This document shows positions 1 through 8,172 of a stretch of 64,000 bases of DNA, piece after piece. A program made the position numbers and the translations under genes. The stretch lies in NCBI GenBank assembly GCA_963822765.1, contig CAWGJL010000050.1:124001-188000 (forward strand), read 5' to 3'. Numbering within the stretch: the stretch's first letter is position 1; each line of letters begins with the position of its first letter. The notes below the pieces were generated by a model. That model was not told where the DNA came from, did no database searches, and saw only the letters and a program-made list of their open reading frames with translations. This DNA comes from Palsa-504 sp963822765. GTDB taxonomy: Bacteria; Actinomycetota; Actinomycetes; Streptosporangiales; Streptosporangiaceae.

Positions 1-690
1 TCCGGCGCGATCACCGCCGCCTGCGACCGGATCCAGGTCCGGGTGTCCGGGCCCGGCGGTCACACCGCCCGGCCGCACCTGACCGTGGACCTGGTGTACG
101 CGCTCGGCAAGATCATCACCGAGGTGCCCGCCGCGCTGTCCCGGCGGGTCGACCCCCGGTCCAGCCTGAGCCTGGTCTGGGGCCGGGTCAGCGCCGGGAC
201 CGTGGCCAACGCGATCCCCGACGCCGGGATCGTCGAGGGCACCGTCCGCTGCCTCGACGACGAGGCCTGGCACCGGGCGCCCGACCTGCTCAAGGGGCTC
301 ATCGACTCGGTGGCCCTGGCCTACGGGGTGAACACGGAGTTCACCTACCAGCGCTACGTGCCGCCCACGGTCAACGACCAGGGCAGCGCGGCCATGCTCG
401 CGGCCGCGGCGCTCGACGTGCTCGGCGCCGGCTCGGTGGTGCAGACCCCGCAGAGCCTCGGCGGCGAGGACTTCGCCTGGTACCTGGAGTCGGTCCCCGG
501 CGCGCTGGCCCGGCTGGGCACCCGGGTGCCCGGTTCGGCCGTCTCGCTCGACATCCACCAGCCGACCTTCGACGTGGACGAGCGGGCCATCGGGATCGGG
601 GTCAAGGCGATGGTCGCCACCGCGATCAACGCGCTGTGGGACGACGGCGCGATGGTCGCCCAGGCCCTCCCCGGCGTGACCAGCGCGTAA
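1..690 (+). CDS. M20 family metallopeptidase/amidohydrolase, C-terminal part
   Basis: The frame is open from the first base, so the start lies outside the window; 229 residues are visible. The Gly-rich GPGGHTARP segment near the beginning belongs to the dimerisation (lid) domain of M20 amidohydrolases such as N-acyl-amino acid or hippurate hydrolases. The GGEDF motif (about bases 460-474) supplies a late metal-ligand glutamate of the catalytic domain. The N-terminal metal-binding half is missing, so substrate cannot be told. The family hydrolyses amide bonds of N-acylated amino acids in the cytoplasm. The next gene follows after 35 bases on the same strand. Confidence 0.85.
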   Translation, partial: SGAITAACDRIQVRVSGPGGHTARPHLTVDLVYALGKIITEVPAALSRRVDPRSSLSLVWGRVSAGTVANAIPDAGIVEGTVRCLDDEAWHRAPDLLKGLIDSVALAYGVNTEFTYQRYVPPTVNDQGSAAMLAAAALDVLGAGSVVQTPQSLGGEDFAWYLESVPGALARLGTRVPGSAVSLDIHQPTFDVDERAIGIGVKAMVATAINALWDDGAMVAQALPGVTSA

Positions 691-725
691 CCCGCGGCCC
701 CGGCAGATGGGGTTAGGCTGAACGG

Positions 726-1577
726 ATGGGAACCGTGCCCGTCGGCCGCAAGAAGCGCGCCGAGGCCACCGGCGGCCCGCAGGTATTCCGCTCGCCGACC
801 GCGGTCATCATCTGGTGGGTGTGGATCCTGTTCGCCGTGGCCAACCTGGTCGACCTGGCTGTCCAGGGCCGCGACCACACGTCGCTGGTCGCGGCGGCCA
901 TCTTGGTGCTGGCCACCGGCATCGCCTACGTCACCGCCCAGCGGCCCAGGATCATCGCCGACACCGCCGGGGTCACGCTGGTCAACCCGCTGCGCGACCA
1001 CCACATCGGGTGGGCCGGGGTGACCAAGGTCGACCTGGCCGACCTGCTGCGGGTGCACTGCCAGCAAGGACCCGGCGACACCACGGTCATCTACTCCTGG
1101 GCCGTGCACTACTCGCGGCGCCGCAAGATGGTGGCGGAAACCAGGGCCCGCCGGACCGCCGCGCGGGCGGGTTCCGGCCGCTCGTCCTTCGGCACCTTCG
1201 GCCTGAGCGGCGGCGGCTTCGGCATGGGCCCCGGCTACGGCGGCGGCACCCGCCGCGAGGCCGGGTACGGCAGCGCCGCGGGCGGCACGTCCGCCTCGGC
1301 GGCCGAGGCGGACGCCGAACGGATCGTCCGGGTGCTCAACGAGTACGCGACCGCGGCCCGGGCCGAGACGGTCTGGGCCGAGGGCACCGTCCAGATCGCC
1401 GGCCCCGGCCAGGAAACCGCCACGGAGCTCGCGACCGAGCCCGCCGCCGAGGTCGAACCGCCCGCGGACCTGCGGATCACCGGCTGGCTCGAGCCGCTCA
1501 AGAGCACCTGGAACCGGACCGCGCTGCTCGCCGTGCTCATCCCCGCCCTGATCCTGATCGTGATCGCCGTTCTCTGA
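726..1577 (+). CDS. PH-domain-like membrane protein of unknown function
   Basis: This 283-residue protein has two N-terminal membrane segments (about residues 27-47 and 54-71), a central beta-rich region typical of bacterial PH-like domains, a Gly/Ala/Ser-rich disordered stretch (about 155-195) and a last hydrophobic segment at the C-terminus (266-283). The layout suggests a membrane protein with its central domain in the cytoplasm. A TAGGCT -10-like hexamer lies about 8 bases upstream of the ATG and no Shine-Dalgarno is seen, so translation may be leaderless. The PH assignment rests on overall pattern only; no catalytic motif is visible. Confidence 0.7.
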   Translation: MGTVPVGRKKRAEATGGPQVFRSPTAVIIWWVWILFAVANLVDLAVQGRDHTSLVAAAILVLATGIAYVTAQRPRIIADTAGVTLVNPLRDHHIGWAGVTKVDLADLLRVHCQQGPGDTTVIYSWAVHYSRRRKMVAETRARRTAARAGSGRSSFGTFGLSGGGFGMGPGYGGGTRREAGYGSAAGGTSASAAEADAERIVRVLNEYATAARAETVWAEGTVQIAGPGQETATELATEPAAEVEPPADLRITGWLEPLKSTWNRTALLAVLIPALILIVIAVL

Positions 1578-1590
1578 GGAACGACGAGCA

Positions 1591-2076
1591 CTACGTCCAG
1601 GGCGGCTCCTGCGGCCGGGTATTAGCGTCGCCCATCTTCGCGCACGGCAGCGCGCGCAGCGCGGTCACGTAGTCCTCCGGCGCGCCCGCCTTCTCCGCGG
1701 CGTCGGCCAGGATGCCGATGGCCCGCGCCGAGGGCAGCCCGCCCTCGTAGAAGTTGAGCACGTACAGCCAGGTCAGCACGTCGCCGTCCAGGGTCTGGGC
1801 CCGGATCTTGGCCTTGCGGTAGTAGCCCAGGCTCACGCCGTCCCAGTTGTCGAGCGCCGTCTCGTCGCCGGCCGACAGGTCGTAGAGCACGACGAACACC
1901 CGGGATCCTGGCTCCTCGACCACGGTGGCCATGGCCCCGTCCCAGCCGATATCCTCACCGCCGAAGGTCAGCCGCCAGCCCTCCAGCCAGCCGGTGCCCC
2001 GCTGGGGCGAATGCGGGCAGCGCAGGAGCATCTGCTCCGGGTCCATGTTGCTGCCGTAGGCTGCGTACAGTGCCAC
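1591..2076 (-). CDS. Gamma-glutamylcyclotransferase-like protein
   Basis: The 161-residue product starts with GTG and opens with the YGSNM loop that binds the gamma-glutamyl group in the GGCT/AIG2 fold. A Tyr-Glu-Gly-Gly-Leu-Pro-Ser stretch around residues 110-118 is at the place where the family carries its catalytic glutamate. The family releases 5-oxoproline from gamma-glutamyl peptides in the cytoplasm. A gamma-glutamyltransferase gene lies less than 2 kb away, so a link to glutathione or gamma-glutamyl metabolism is possible but not shown. It is divergent from the lpdA-type gene, with 87 bases between the two starts. Confidence 0.8.
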   Translation of the reverse strand: MALYAAYGSNMDPEQMLLRCPHSPQRGTGWLEGWRLTFGGEDIGWDGAMATVVEEPGSRVFVVLYDLSAGDETALDNWDGVSLGYYRKAKIRAQTLDGDVLTWLYVLNFYEGGLPSARAIGILADAAEKAGAPEDYVTALRALPCAKMGDANTRPQEPPWT

Positions 2077-2163
2077 GGGGGCAAGCGTACGGCGTCCCGC
2101 CCCGGTCCGCCGGGCATGCCCCGCGCCCGATACCTGACTGCGACCCGCGCGAGGGGAGAAACC

Positions 2164-3564
2164 ATGTCACGGCACACCATCGCGATCCTGGGCGGCGGGC
2201 CAGGCGGGTACGAGGCCGCCCTCGTCGCGGCCCAGCTCGGCGCGGACGTCACGGTCGTCGACTCGGACGGGCTCGGCGGGGCCTGCGTGCTGACCGACTG
2301 CGTCCCGTCCAAGACGCTCATCGAGACCTCCAACGCGATGACCCTGCTCAACCGGTCGGCCGGGCTCGGCATCGCCACCGGCGGCCCCGCTATGGTCAAC
2401 ACCGCCACGGTCAACGCCGCCCGGCTGTACGAGCGGATCACCGACCTGGCCCGGGCCCAGTCCGCCGACATCACCGCGCGGCTGGCCGCCGAGGGCATCA
2501 AGGTGATCAGGGCCACCGGCCGCCTGGCCGGACCCCAGAACCCGGGCGTCGTCAAAGCAGGCGACGCCGAGATCAAGGCCGAGGCCGTCCTGATCGCCAC
2601 CGGCGCGATGCCGCGGATCCTGCCCGGCGCGCCGCCCGACGGCGAGCGCATCTTGACCTGGCGCCAGCTCTACGACCTGACCGAACTCCCCCGGGACCTC
2701 ATCGTCATCGGTTCCGGCGTGACCGGCGCCGAGTTCGCCAGCGCCTACCAGGCCCTGGGCTCGCGGGTGACCCTGGTCTCCTCCCGGGACCGGGTGCTGC
2801 CGCAGGAGGACGAGGACGCGGCCAACCACATCGAGGACGTGTTCCGCCGCCGCGGCATGACCGTGCTGAGCCGGTCCCGGGCCGGGCACATCGCCCGCGA
2901 CCGCGACGGCGTCACCGTGACCCTGGACGACGGCCGCACCCTGACCGGGAGCCACTGCCTGCTCACCGTGGGCATGATCCCGCGGACCGAAGGCTGCGGC
3001 CTCGACCAGGCCGGGGTCAAGACCGACGCGCGCGGGTTCATCCAGGTCGACCGCGTGTCGCGCACCTCGGTGCCGGGCGTGTACGCGGCCGGGGACTGCA
3101 CCGGCGTGCTCATGCTGGCCTCGGTCGCGGCCATGCAGGGCCGGATCGCGATGTGGCACACGCTCGGCGAGGCGGTCCACCCGATCCGCCTGGACCACGT
3201 GGCCGCCACCATCTTCACCGACCCGGAGATCGCCACCGTCGGCGTGACCCAGCGCGCGGTCACCGCGGGCGAGGTCTCGGCCCGGGTGCTCAAGCTCCCG
3301 CTGGCCACCAACCCGCGGGCCAAGATGGCCGGGGTCACCGACGGCTTCGTCAAGCTGCTGTCCAGCCCCGGCACCGGCGTGATCCTCGGCGGCGTGATCG
3401 TCGCCCCTCGCGCCAGCGAGCTCATCCTGGCCGTGTCCATGGCCGTCGAGCAGCGCCTCACCGTCGAGCAGCTGGCCCAGACCTTCGCCGTCTACCCGTC
3501 CCTGTCGGGCAGCCTCACCGAAGCGGCCCGCAAGCTGATGGAGTTCCCCCCCGACACCCTCTAA
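2164..3564 (+). CDS. lpdA: NAD(P)H-quinone dehydrogenase of the lipoamide dehydrogenase family (LpdA type)
   Basis: The ATG at 2164 follows a GAGGGGAGAA ribosome site, giving 466 residues. The FAD-binding GGGPGG is at residues 10-15, a second nucleotide-binding GSGVTGAEF is mid-protein, and the AAGDCTG FAD motif follows. Both cysteines of the CX4C pair are present (Cys41, Cys46), but the C-terminal signature reads YPSLSGS where true lipoamide dehydrogenases have His-Pro-x-x-Ser-Glu. Loss of the catalytic histidine is the mark of the mycobacterial LpdA (Rv3303c) group, which reduces quinones rather than lipoamide. No 2-oxo acid dehydrogenase genes are nearby. The assignment to quinone reduction is inference. 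Confidence 0.85.
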   Translation: MSRHTIAILGGGPGGYEAALVAAQLGADVTVVDSDGLGGACVLTDCVPSKTLIETSNAMTLLNRSAGLGIATGGPAMVNTATVNAARLYERITDLARAQSADITARLAAEGIKVIRATGRLAGPQNPGVVKAGDAEIKAEAVLIATGAMPRILPGAPPDGERILTWRQLYDLTELPRDLIVIGSGVTGAEFASAYQALGSRVTLVSSRDRVLPQEDEDAANHIEDVFRRRGMTVLSRSRAGHIARDRDGVTVTLDDGRTLTGSHCLLTVGMIPRTEGCGLDQAGVKTDARGFIQVDRVSRTSVPGVYAAGDCTGVLMLASVAAMQGRIAMWHTLGEAVHPIRLDHVAATIFTDPEIATVGVTQRAVTAGEVSARVLKLPLATNPRAKMAGVTDGFVKLLSSPGTGVILGGVIVAPRASELILAVSMAVEQRLTVEQLAQTFAVYPSLSGSLTEAARKLMEFPPDTL

Positions 3565-3571
3565 AAAGATC

Positions 3572-3612
3572 AAAATCATTTGTCCGAACGGTCCGTGGCA
3601 CCCGCCCGCGGT
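3572..3612. repeat. Copy A of a recurrent 35-40 bp element after a stop codon
   Basis: AT-rich AAAATCATTT followed by TCCGAACGG and TCCGTGG lies just after the lpdA stop. Related stretches occur at about 58874, 41464, 21613 (inside a gene) and 50350. See the matching finding. Confidence 0.45.
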
Positions 3613-3786
3613 CCCGTCCACGCCCGCCCGCCTCTTACTCCCAGCTCACCCCGTGCCCGCCCCAGCCCTCCGCCCGAGCCAGCCCCGTCCCAGCCACCCC
3701 GCCGCTGTTCGATCATGTTTAAATACGAGCGTCTCCGAGCATAGGAACAGGCAGCCCATTTCGGGGTCAACCGGCCGGAGGTGCTC

Positions 3787-5616
3787 ATGCGTCGCATCCC
3801 AGTGGTTTCCGCCGTCTGCGCCCTGGCCGTGGTCCTGCTGGCCCTGCCGTCCAGCGCGCACGCGGCCGCAGGCCAGGGCCCGGGCGGCGCGGTGCAGGAG
3901 CCGGTCGCGATCGGCACCGGCGGGGCGGTCGCCTCGATGGACACCGGCGCCACCCAGGCCGGCATCGACGTCCTGGCCCGCGGCGGCAACGCCATCGACG
4001 CCGCGGTGGCCACGGCCAGCACCCTGGGCGTGACCATCCCGTTCGTGGCCGGCCCCGGCGGCGGCGGGTTCATGGTCATCTACCTGGCCAAGACCCACCA
4101 GGTCGTGACCATCGACGGCCGGGAGAACTGCCCCGCGGCGTGCACCTCGACCATGTTCGTCGACCCGGCCACCGGCCAGCCGTACGGCTACGACTACGCG
4201 TCGGACCAGCCGCTGGCCACCGGCGTCCCGTCCATGGTCGCCACCTGGGCGAAGGCCGTCAGCCGGTACGGCCGCCACAGCCTGGGCCAGGACCTGCAGC
4301 CCGCCATCGGGGTGGCCGAGCACGGATTCCGGGTCAACGCCGACTTCCAGCAGCTCACCGAGTCCGACCTGCCCGAGCTGCAGGCCTACCCGGCCAGCCA
4401 CTGGCTGCTGACCGCGTCCGGCAACCCGCTGCCCGTGGGGTACCTGCTCCGCAACCCCGACCTGGCCAAGACCTACCGGCTGCTGGCCCGCTACGGCCCG
4501 TCGTACCTGTATGACGGGCCGCTCGGCCAGGCCATCGTCCAGGCCGACGACCACCCCGTGCTGACCCCGGGCCAGAGCGTGGTCGCCCTGCCCGGCATCA
4601 TGACCACGGCCGACCTGAAGAACTACCAGGCCCGGGTCCAGGCGCCGACCCACGTCCGCTACCGCGGCCTGGACATCTACAGCATGGCCCCGCCGTCCAG
4701 CAGCGGGACCACCGTCGGCGAGGCGCTGAACATCCTGAGCGGCTACAACCTGTCCGCCGAGCCGCGGGCCACCGCGCTGTTCCACTACCTGGAGGCCTCC
4801 CGGCTGTCCTACGCCGACCGCAACGCCTACGTGGGCGACCCGCGTTACGTCAGCGTCCCGGTGTCCGGCCTGCTCAGCCCGGCCTACGCCGCCACCCGGC
4901 GGTGCCTGATCCACAACCAGGCGCTGGTCTCCCCGGTCGCCCCCGGTAACCCGCACCCGCCCTTCGCCGGCTGCCCCAGCCAGAGCACCACGCAGCCCGC
5001 GGCCGAAGGCGGCCACACCAACAACATCGTGGCCGTCGACAAGTGGGGCAACATCGTCGCCTACACCAACACGATCAACTTCTTCGGCGGCAGCGGCCAG
5101 ACCGTGCCCGGTTACGGGTTCCTGCTCAACAACGAGATGACCGACTTCGACTTCGTCCCGCCCGCCACCGGGGCCGCCGACCCGAACCTCCCGGCCGGCG
5201 GCAAGCAGCCCCGGTCCAGCATGGGCCCGGTCATCGCGTTCCGCGGCGGCCAGCCGGTGTTCAGCGTCGGCGCGGCCGGCGGGTCCACGATCATCGAGAC
5301 CATCCTGCAGATCATCATGAACCACGTGGACTTCGGCATGTCGCTGCCCGCCGCGCTCGCCGCCCCGCGGGTCGCCCAGACCAACTCGGCCGCCTCCCTG
5401 GCCGAGCCGGCCTTCTACAACAGCGCGCTAGCCCGCCAGCTGACCAGCCAGTTCGGCGAGAAGTTCACCCTGGCCACCGGGCCGATCCTGCCCCTGGACA
5501 ACTACCCGGGGGACGCGACCGCGCTGCAGATCCTCGGCCACGGCGTGGCCGAGTCCATCGCCGAGCCGGTCCGGCTCGGCGGCGGCAGCGCCCTGGTCGT
5601 GCACCCCTCAGGCTGA
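3787..5616 (+). CDS. ggt: Secreted gamma-glutamyltransferase
   Basis: GGAGG at 3777-3781 sits 5 bases before the ATG at 3787, favouring it over the GTG at 3781; the product has 609 residues. A signal peptide (Arg-Arg, hydrophobic core, Ala-His-Ala cut site near residue 25) directs export. The catalytic threonine that becomes the N-terminus of the small subunit after self-cleavage is Thr411 in GGHTNN, and the GGS substrate loop (AAGGSTI) and Gly-rich N-terminal GPGGGGF are present. The enzyme transfers or hydrolyses the gamma-glutamyl group of glutathione-like peptides outside the cell. Length is normal for the family. The 222-base upstream gap holds an AT-rich promoter-like stretch around 3715-3745. 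Confidence 0.93.
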   Translation: MRRIPVVSAVCALAVVLLALPSSAHAAAGQGPGGAVQEPVAIGTGGAVASMDTGATQAGIDVLARGGNAIDAAVATASTLGVTIPFVAGPGGGGFMVIYLAKTHQVVTIDGRENCPAACTSTMFVDPATGQPYGYDYASDQPLATGVPSMVATWAKAVSRYGRHSLGQDLQPAIGVAEHGFRVNADFQQLTESDLPELQAYPASHWLLTASGNPLPVGYLLRNPDLAKTYRLLARYGPSYLYDGPLGQAIVQADDHPVLTPGQSVVALPGIMTTADLKNYQARVQAPTHVRYRGLDIYSMAPPSSSGTTVGEALNILSGYNLSAEPRATALFHYLEASRLSYADRNAYVGDPRYVSVPVSGLLSPAYAATRRCLIHNQALVSPVAPGNPHPPFAGCPSQSTTQPAAEGGHTNNIVAVDKWGNIVAYTNTINFFGGSGQTVPGYGFLLNNEMTDFDFVPPATGAADPNLPAGGKQPRSSMGPVIAFRGGQPVFSVGAAGGSTIIETILQIIMNHVDFGMSLPAALAAPRVAQTNSAASLAEPAFYNSALARQLTSQFGEKFTLATGPILPLDNYPGDATALQILGHGVAESIAEPVRLGGGSALVVHPSG

Positions 5617-5649
5617 CTCGTCAGCTAACTCTTCAGTGGCGATCCACGC

Positions 5650-5991
5650 TCAGTGGGAGGGGCGGCCCAGGTCGGGGTCGTCGGGGGCCGTGAGACCGTT
5701 GCGGCGCAGCCGGGAGACGCGGATGTCGTCGGCGTACATCGCCACGATGCCCACGCTGCAGATCAGGAACAACGCGGGCACCATGATGTGGATGAACAGC
5801 GGGCCGGGGAAGGCGGCCAGCGCGGCGGCCACCGGCAGCGTGACCAGCAGGTGCCGGACGATCAGCCGGCCCCGCCACCCGGCGTCGGTCAGCTCGTGCC
5901 GCACCCACTCCCGGTTCCGGTCCGGCAGCCGGAAGCCCAGCGCGAACAGCACCTTCCGGCCCGCGTTAGGGTCGCCAGGGAGCCTGCTCAC
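5650..5991 (-). CDS. Small two-helix membrane protein, DUF5313-like
   Basis: The 113-residue protein has a basic N-terminus with an Arg-Glu-Trp-Val segment and two membrane helices (about residues 47-65 and 66-88) followed by a short basic tail. This resembles the actinobacterial DUF5313 group of unknown function, recognised by pattern only. It lies 6 bases downstream of the carboxylase gene on the same strand and is probably co-transcribed with it. No enzymatic motif is present. Confidence 0.65.
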   Translation of the reverse strand: MSRLPGDPNAGRKVLFALGFRLPDRNREWVRHELTDAGWRGRLIVRHLLVTLPVAAALAAFPGPLFIHIMVPALFLICSVGIVAMYADDIRVSRLRRNGLTAPDDPDLGRPSH

Positions 5992-5997
5992 CGCGGA

Positions 5998-7755
5998 TCA
6001 GTCCTTGAGCTCGCAGATGGGCGCGCCCGCCGTCACCGTCTGGCCGACCGCCACGGCCAGCCCGGTGACCGTGCCGTCCTTGTGCGCGGTCAGCGGCTGC
6101 TCCATCTTCATCGCCTCCAGGACCACGATCACGTCCCCGGTCGCCACCCGCTCCCCGTCCGCGACGGCGATCTTGACGATCGTGCCCTGCATCGGGCTGA
6201 CCAGCGTGTCGCCGCTGCCAGCGGGAACCGAGCGTCGCGACCGGCTCGCGCCACGGACCCGTTCGGCCGAAACAGGACCGGGCGGAATACGGCGCGCCTG
6301 GCTGAGTGCGGCGGGAACCACCACCGACAGCCGTTTCCCGCCCACCTCCACGGTGATGGCCTCCCGGTCGGCCGGGTCCGCAGCCGATGCTGGCTCCTGG
6401 TCCGGCATCGGCGCGCTGAACTCGGTCTCGATCCAGCGGGTGTGCACCCGCAGCGAGCCGTCCGGCGCGGCGAACGCGGGGTCGGTGACGACCGCGCGGT
6501 GGAAGGGCAGCACGGTCGGCATCCCGCCGACCTCGAACTCGCCCAGCGCCCGGGCCGCGCGCTGCAGCGCCTGCGTCCGGCTCGCGCCGGTCACGACCAG
6601 CTTGCCGATCAGCGAGTCGAACACCTGCGGGACCGTCATCCCGGCCGTGTACCCCGAGTCGAGCCGCACGCCCGGTCCCGACGGCGGCCGGAACTCGGTG
6701 ATCGTGCCGGGGGCGGGCAGGAAGTTGCGGGCCGGGTCCTCGGCGTTGATCCGGAACTCGATCGAGTGCCCCCGGGCCGGCGGGTCATCGTAGCCCAGCG
6801 GCTCCCCGTCGGCGATCCGGAACATCTCCCGGACCAGGTCGATCCCGGTCACCTCCTCGCTCACCGGATGCTCGACCTGCAGCCGCGTGTTGACCTCCAG
6901 GAAGCTGATCGTCCCGTCCTGCGCCACCAGGAACTCACACGTCCCCGCGCCCACGTACCCGGCCAGCCGCAAGATGGCCTTCGACGACGAGTACAGCTCC
7001 TCGACCTGCTCGGACCCCAGGAACGGGGCGGGGGCCTCCTCGACCAGCTTCTGATGCCGGCGCTGCAGCGAGCAGTCCCGGGTCGAGATGACCACCACGT
7101 TCCCGTGGGCGTCGGCCAGGCACTGGGTCTCCACGTGCCGGGGCCGGTCCAGGTACCGCTCGACGAAACACTCACCCCGCCCGAACGCCGCCGTCGCCTC
7201 CCGCACCGCCGACTCAAACTGCCCGTCGACCTCTTCTTCACGCCAGGCCACCTTCAGGCCCCGCCCGCCGCCGCCGAACGCCGCCTTGATCGCGATCGGG
7301 TATCCGTACCGCGCCCCGAACGCCCGGATCTCCTCCGCGTCACTCACCGGGTCCTGCGTTCCCGGGGTCAGCGGCGCCCCGGCCTGCCGGGCGATGTGCC
7401 GGGCTCGCACCTTGTCGCCCAGCGCCTCGATCGCCTCGGGCGGCGGGCCGATCCAGGTCATGCCCGCCTCGGCGACGGCCCGGGCGAAGTCGGCGTTCTC
7501 GGCCAGGAACCCGTAGCCGGGGTGCACCGCGTCCGCGCCCGACTCCAGCCCCACCTTGATGATCTTGCCGATGTCCAGGTAGGTCTCCGGGCCCGTCGTC
7601 CCGGCCAGCGAATACGCCTCGTCCGCCAGCTGGACGTGCAGCGCGTCCAGGTCGGGTTCGGCGTACACGGCCACGCTGGCCAGCCCGGCGTCACGGCACG
7701 CCCGGACGACACGCACCGCGATCTCGCCGCGGTTCGCGATCAGGACCTTGCGCAA
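5998..7755 (-). CDS. Acetyl/propionyl-CoA carboxylase alpha chain (biotin carboxylase + biotin carrier)
   Basis: The 585-residue protein opens with the biotin carboxylase signature KVLIANRGEIAVR, has the ATP-grasp Gly-rich loop at 161-164, the family's HPGYGFLAEN and catalytic EVNTRLQVEHP-type stretch, a variable Pro/Ala/Arg-rich linker (about 435-510) and a C-terminal biotinyl domain with EAMKMEQP, biotin on Lys550. It carboxylates biotin with bicarbonate and ATP; a separate beta chain, not in this window, would pass CO2 to acetyl- or propionyl-CoA for malonyl/methylmalonyl-CoA supply. Substrate choice cannot be read from the alpha chain. Confidence 0.93.
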   Translation of the reverse strand: MRKVLIANRGEIAVRVVRACRDAGLASVAVYAEPDLDALHVQLADEAYSLAGTTGPETYLDIGKIIKVGLESGADAVHPGYGFLAENADFARAVAEAGMTWIGPPPEAIEALGDKVRARHIARQAGAPLTPGTQDPVSDAEEIRAFGARYGYPIAIKAAFGGGGRGLKVAWREEEVDGQFESAVREATAAFGRGECFVERYLDRPRHVETQCLADAHGNVVVISTRDCSLQRRHQKLVEEAPAPFLGSEQVEELYSSSKAILRLAGYVGAGTCEFLVAQDGTISFLEVNTRLQVEHPVSEEVTGIDLVREMFRIADGEPLGYDDPPARGHSIEFRINAEDPARNFLPAPGTITEFRPPSGPGVRLDSGYTAGMTVPQVFDSLIGKLVVTGASRTQALQRAARALGEFEVGGMPTVLPFHRAVVTDPAFAAPDGSLRVHTRWIETEFSAPMPDQEPASAADPADREAITVEVGGKRLSVVVPAALSQARRIPPGPVSAERVRGASRSRRSVPAGSGDTLVSPMQGTIVKIAVADGERVATGDVIVVLEAMKMEQPLTAHKDGTVTGLAVAVGQTVTAGAPICELKD

Positions 7756-8172
7756 CTTCGGCCTCCCTGGTTCGCCGGCCTGGCCTGCCCTGGCAGGAGT
7801 CTAGACGAGGTAGATCATGAGCCGCGCTGACCTAAATGTCAGCATGCCCGGGAAGCCCGTTACTCCACCAGGGTCACGCACCAGGGCCCGAGTTTGTCTC
7901 CCGCTGTAGGCCCTTCCTCAACCGAAGTGTGATCTCGGGTACGTAGAGTGAGCGCACACCGGTTGCGAGGCCGTCTTGGGGCTAGGGATCCCGGTGGTTG
8001 CCGGCGCTCGGTGGTGCGCCACGCCGGCGACATTTCGTTACGACGAGGTAACGAAAAGCGTGACGCAGCTATCTGTCCTTGCCTGGCGTGCGTTGAGTCT
8101 TGACAGACGGCATGGTGGACACGGCGGAACGGAAGGAGCCCAGGTGCGCCTGATCATCTCGGGGGACCGAGC
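7756..8172. other. 417-base intergenic region between carboxylase and c-di-GMP gene
   Basis: Divergent promoter region. No convincing gene is present. The one clear structure is a 24-bp palindrome at 8033-8056, listed separately. Confidence 0.6.
8033..8056. promoter_or_regulatory. Perfect 9+9 bp inverted repeat, likely operator
   Basis: TTTCGTTAC, six bases (GACGAG), then GTAACGAAA, a perfect dyad 116 bases before the GGDEF-EAL start. Arm and spacer size suit a dimeric TetR/MarR-type repressor. No regulator gene of that type is adjacent, so the partner is unknown. Confidence 0.55.
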
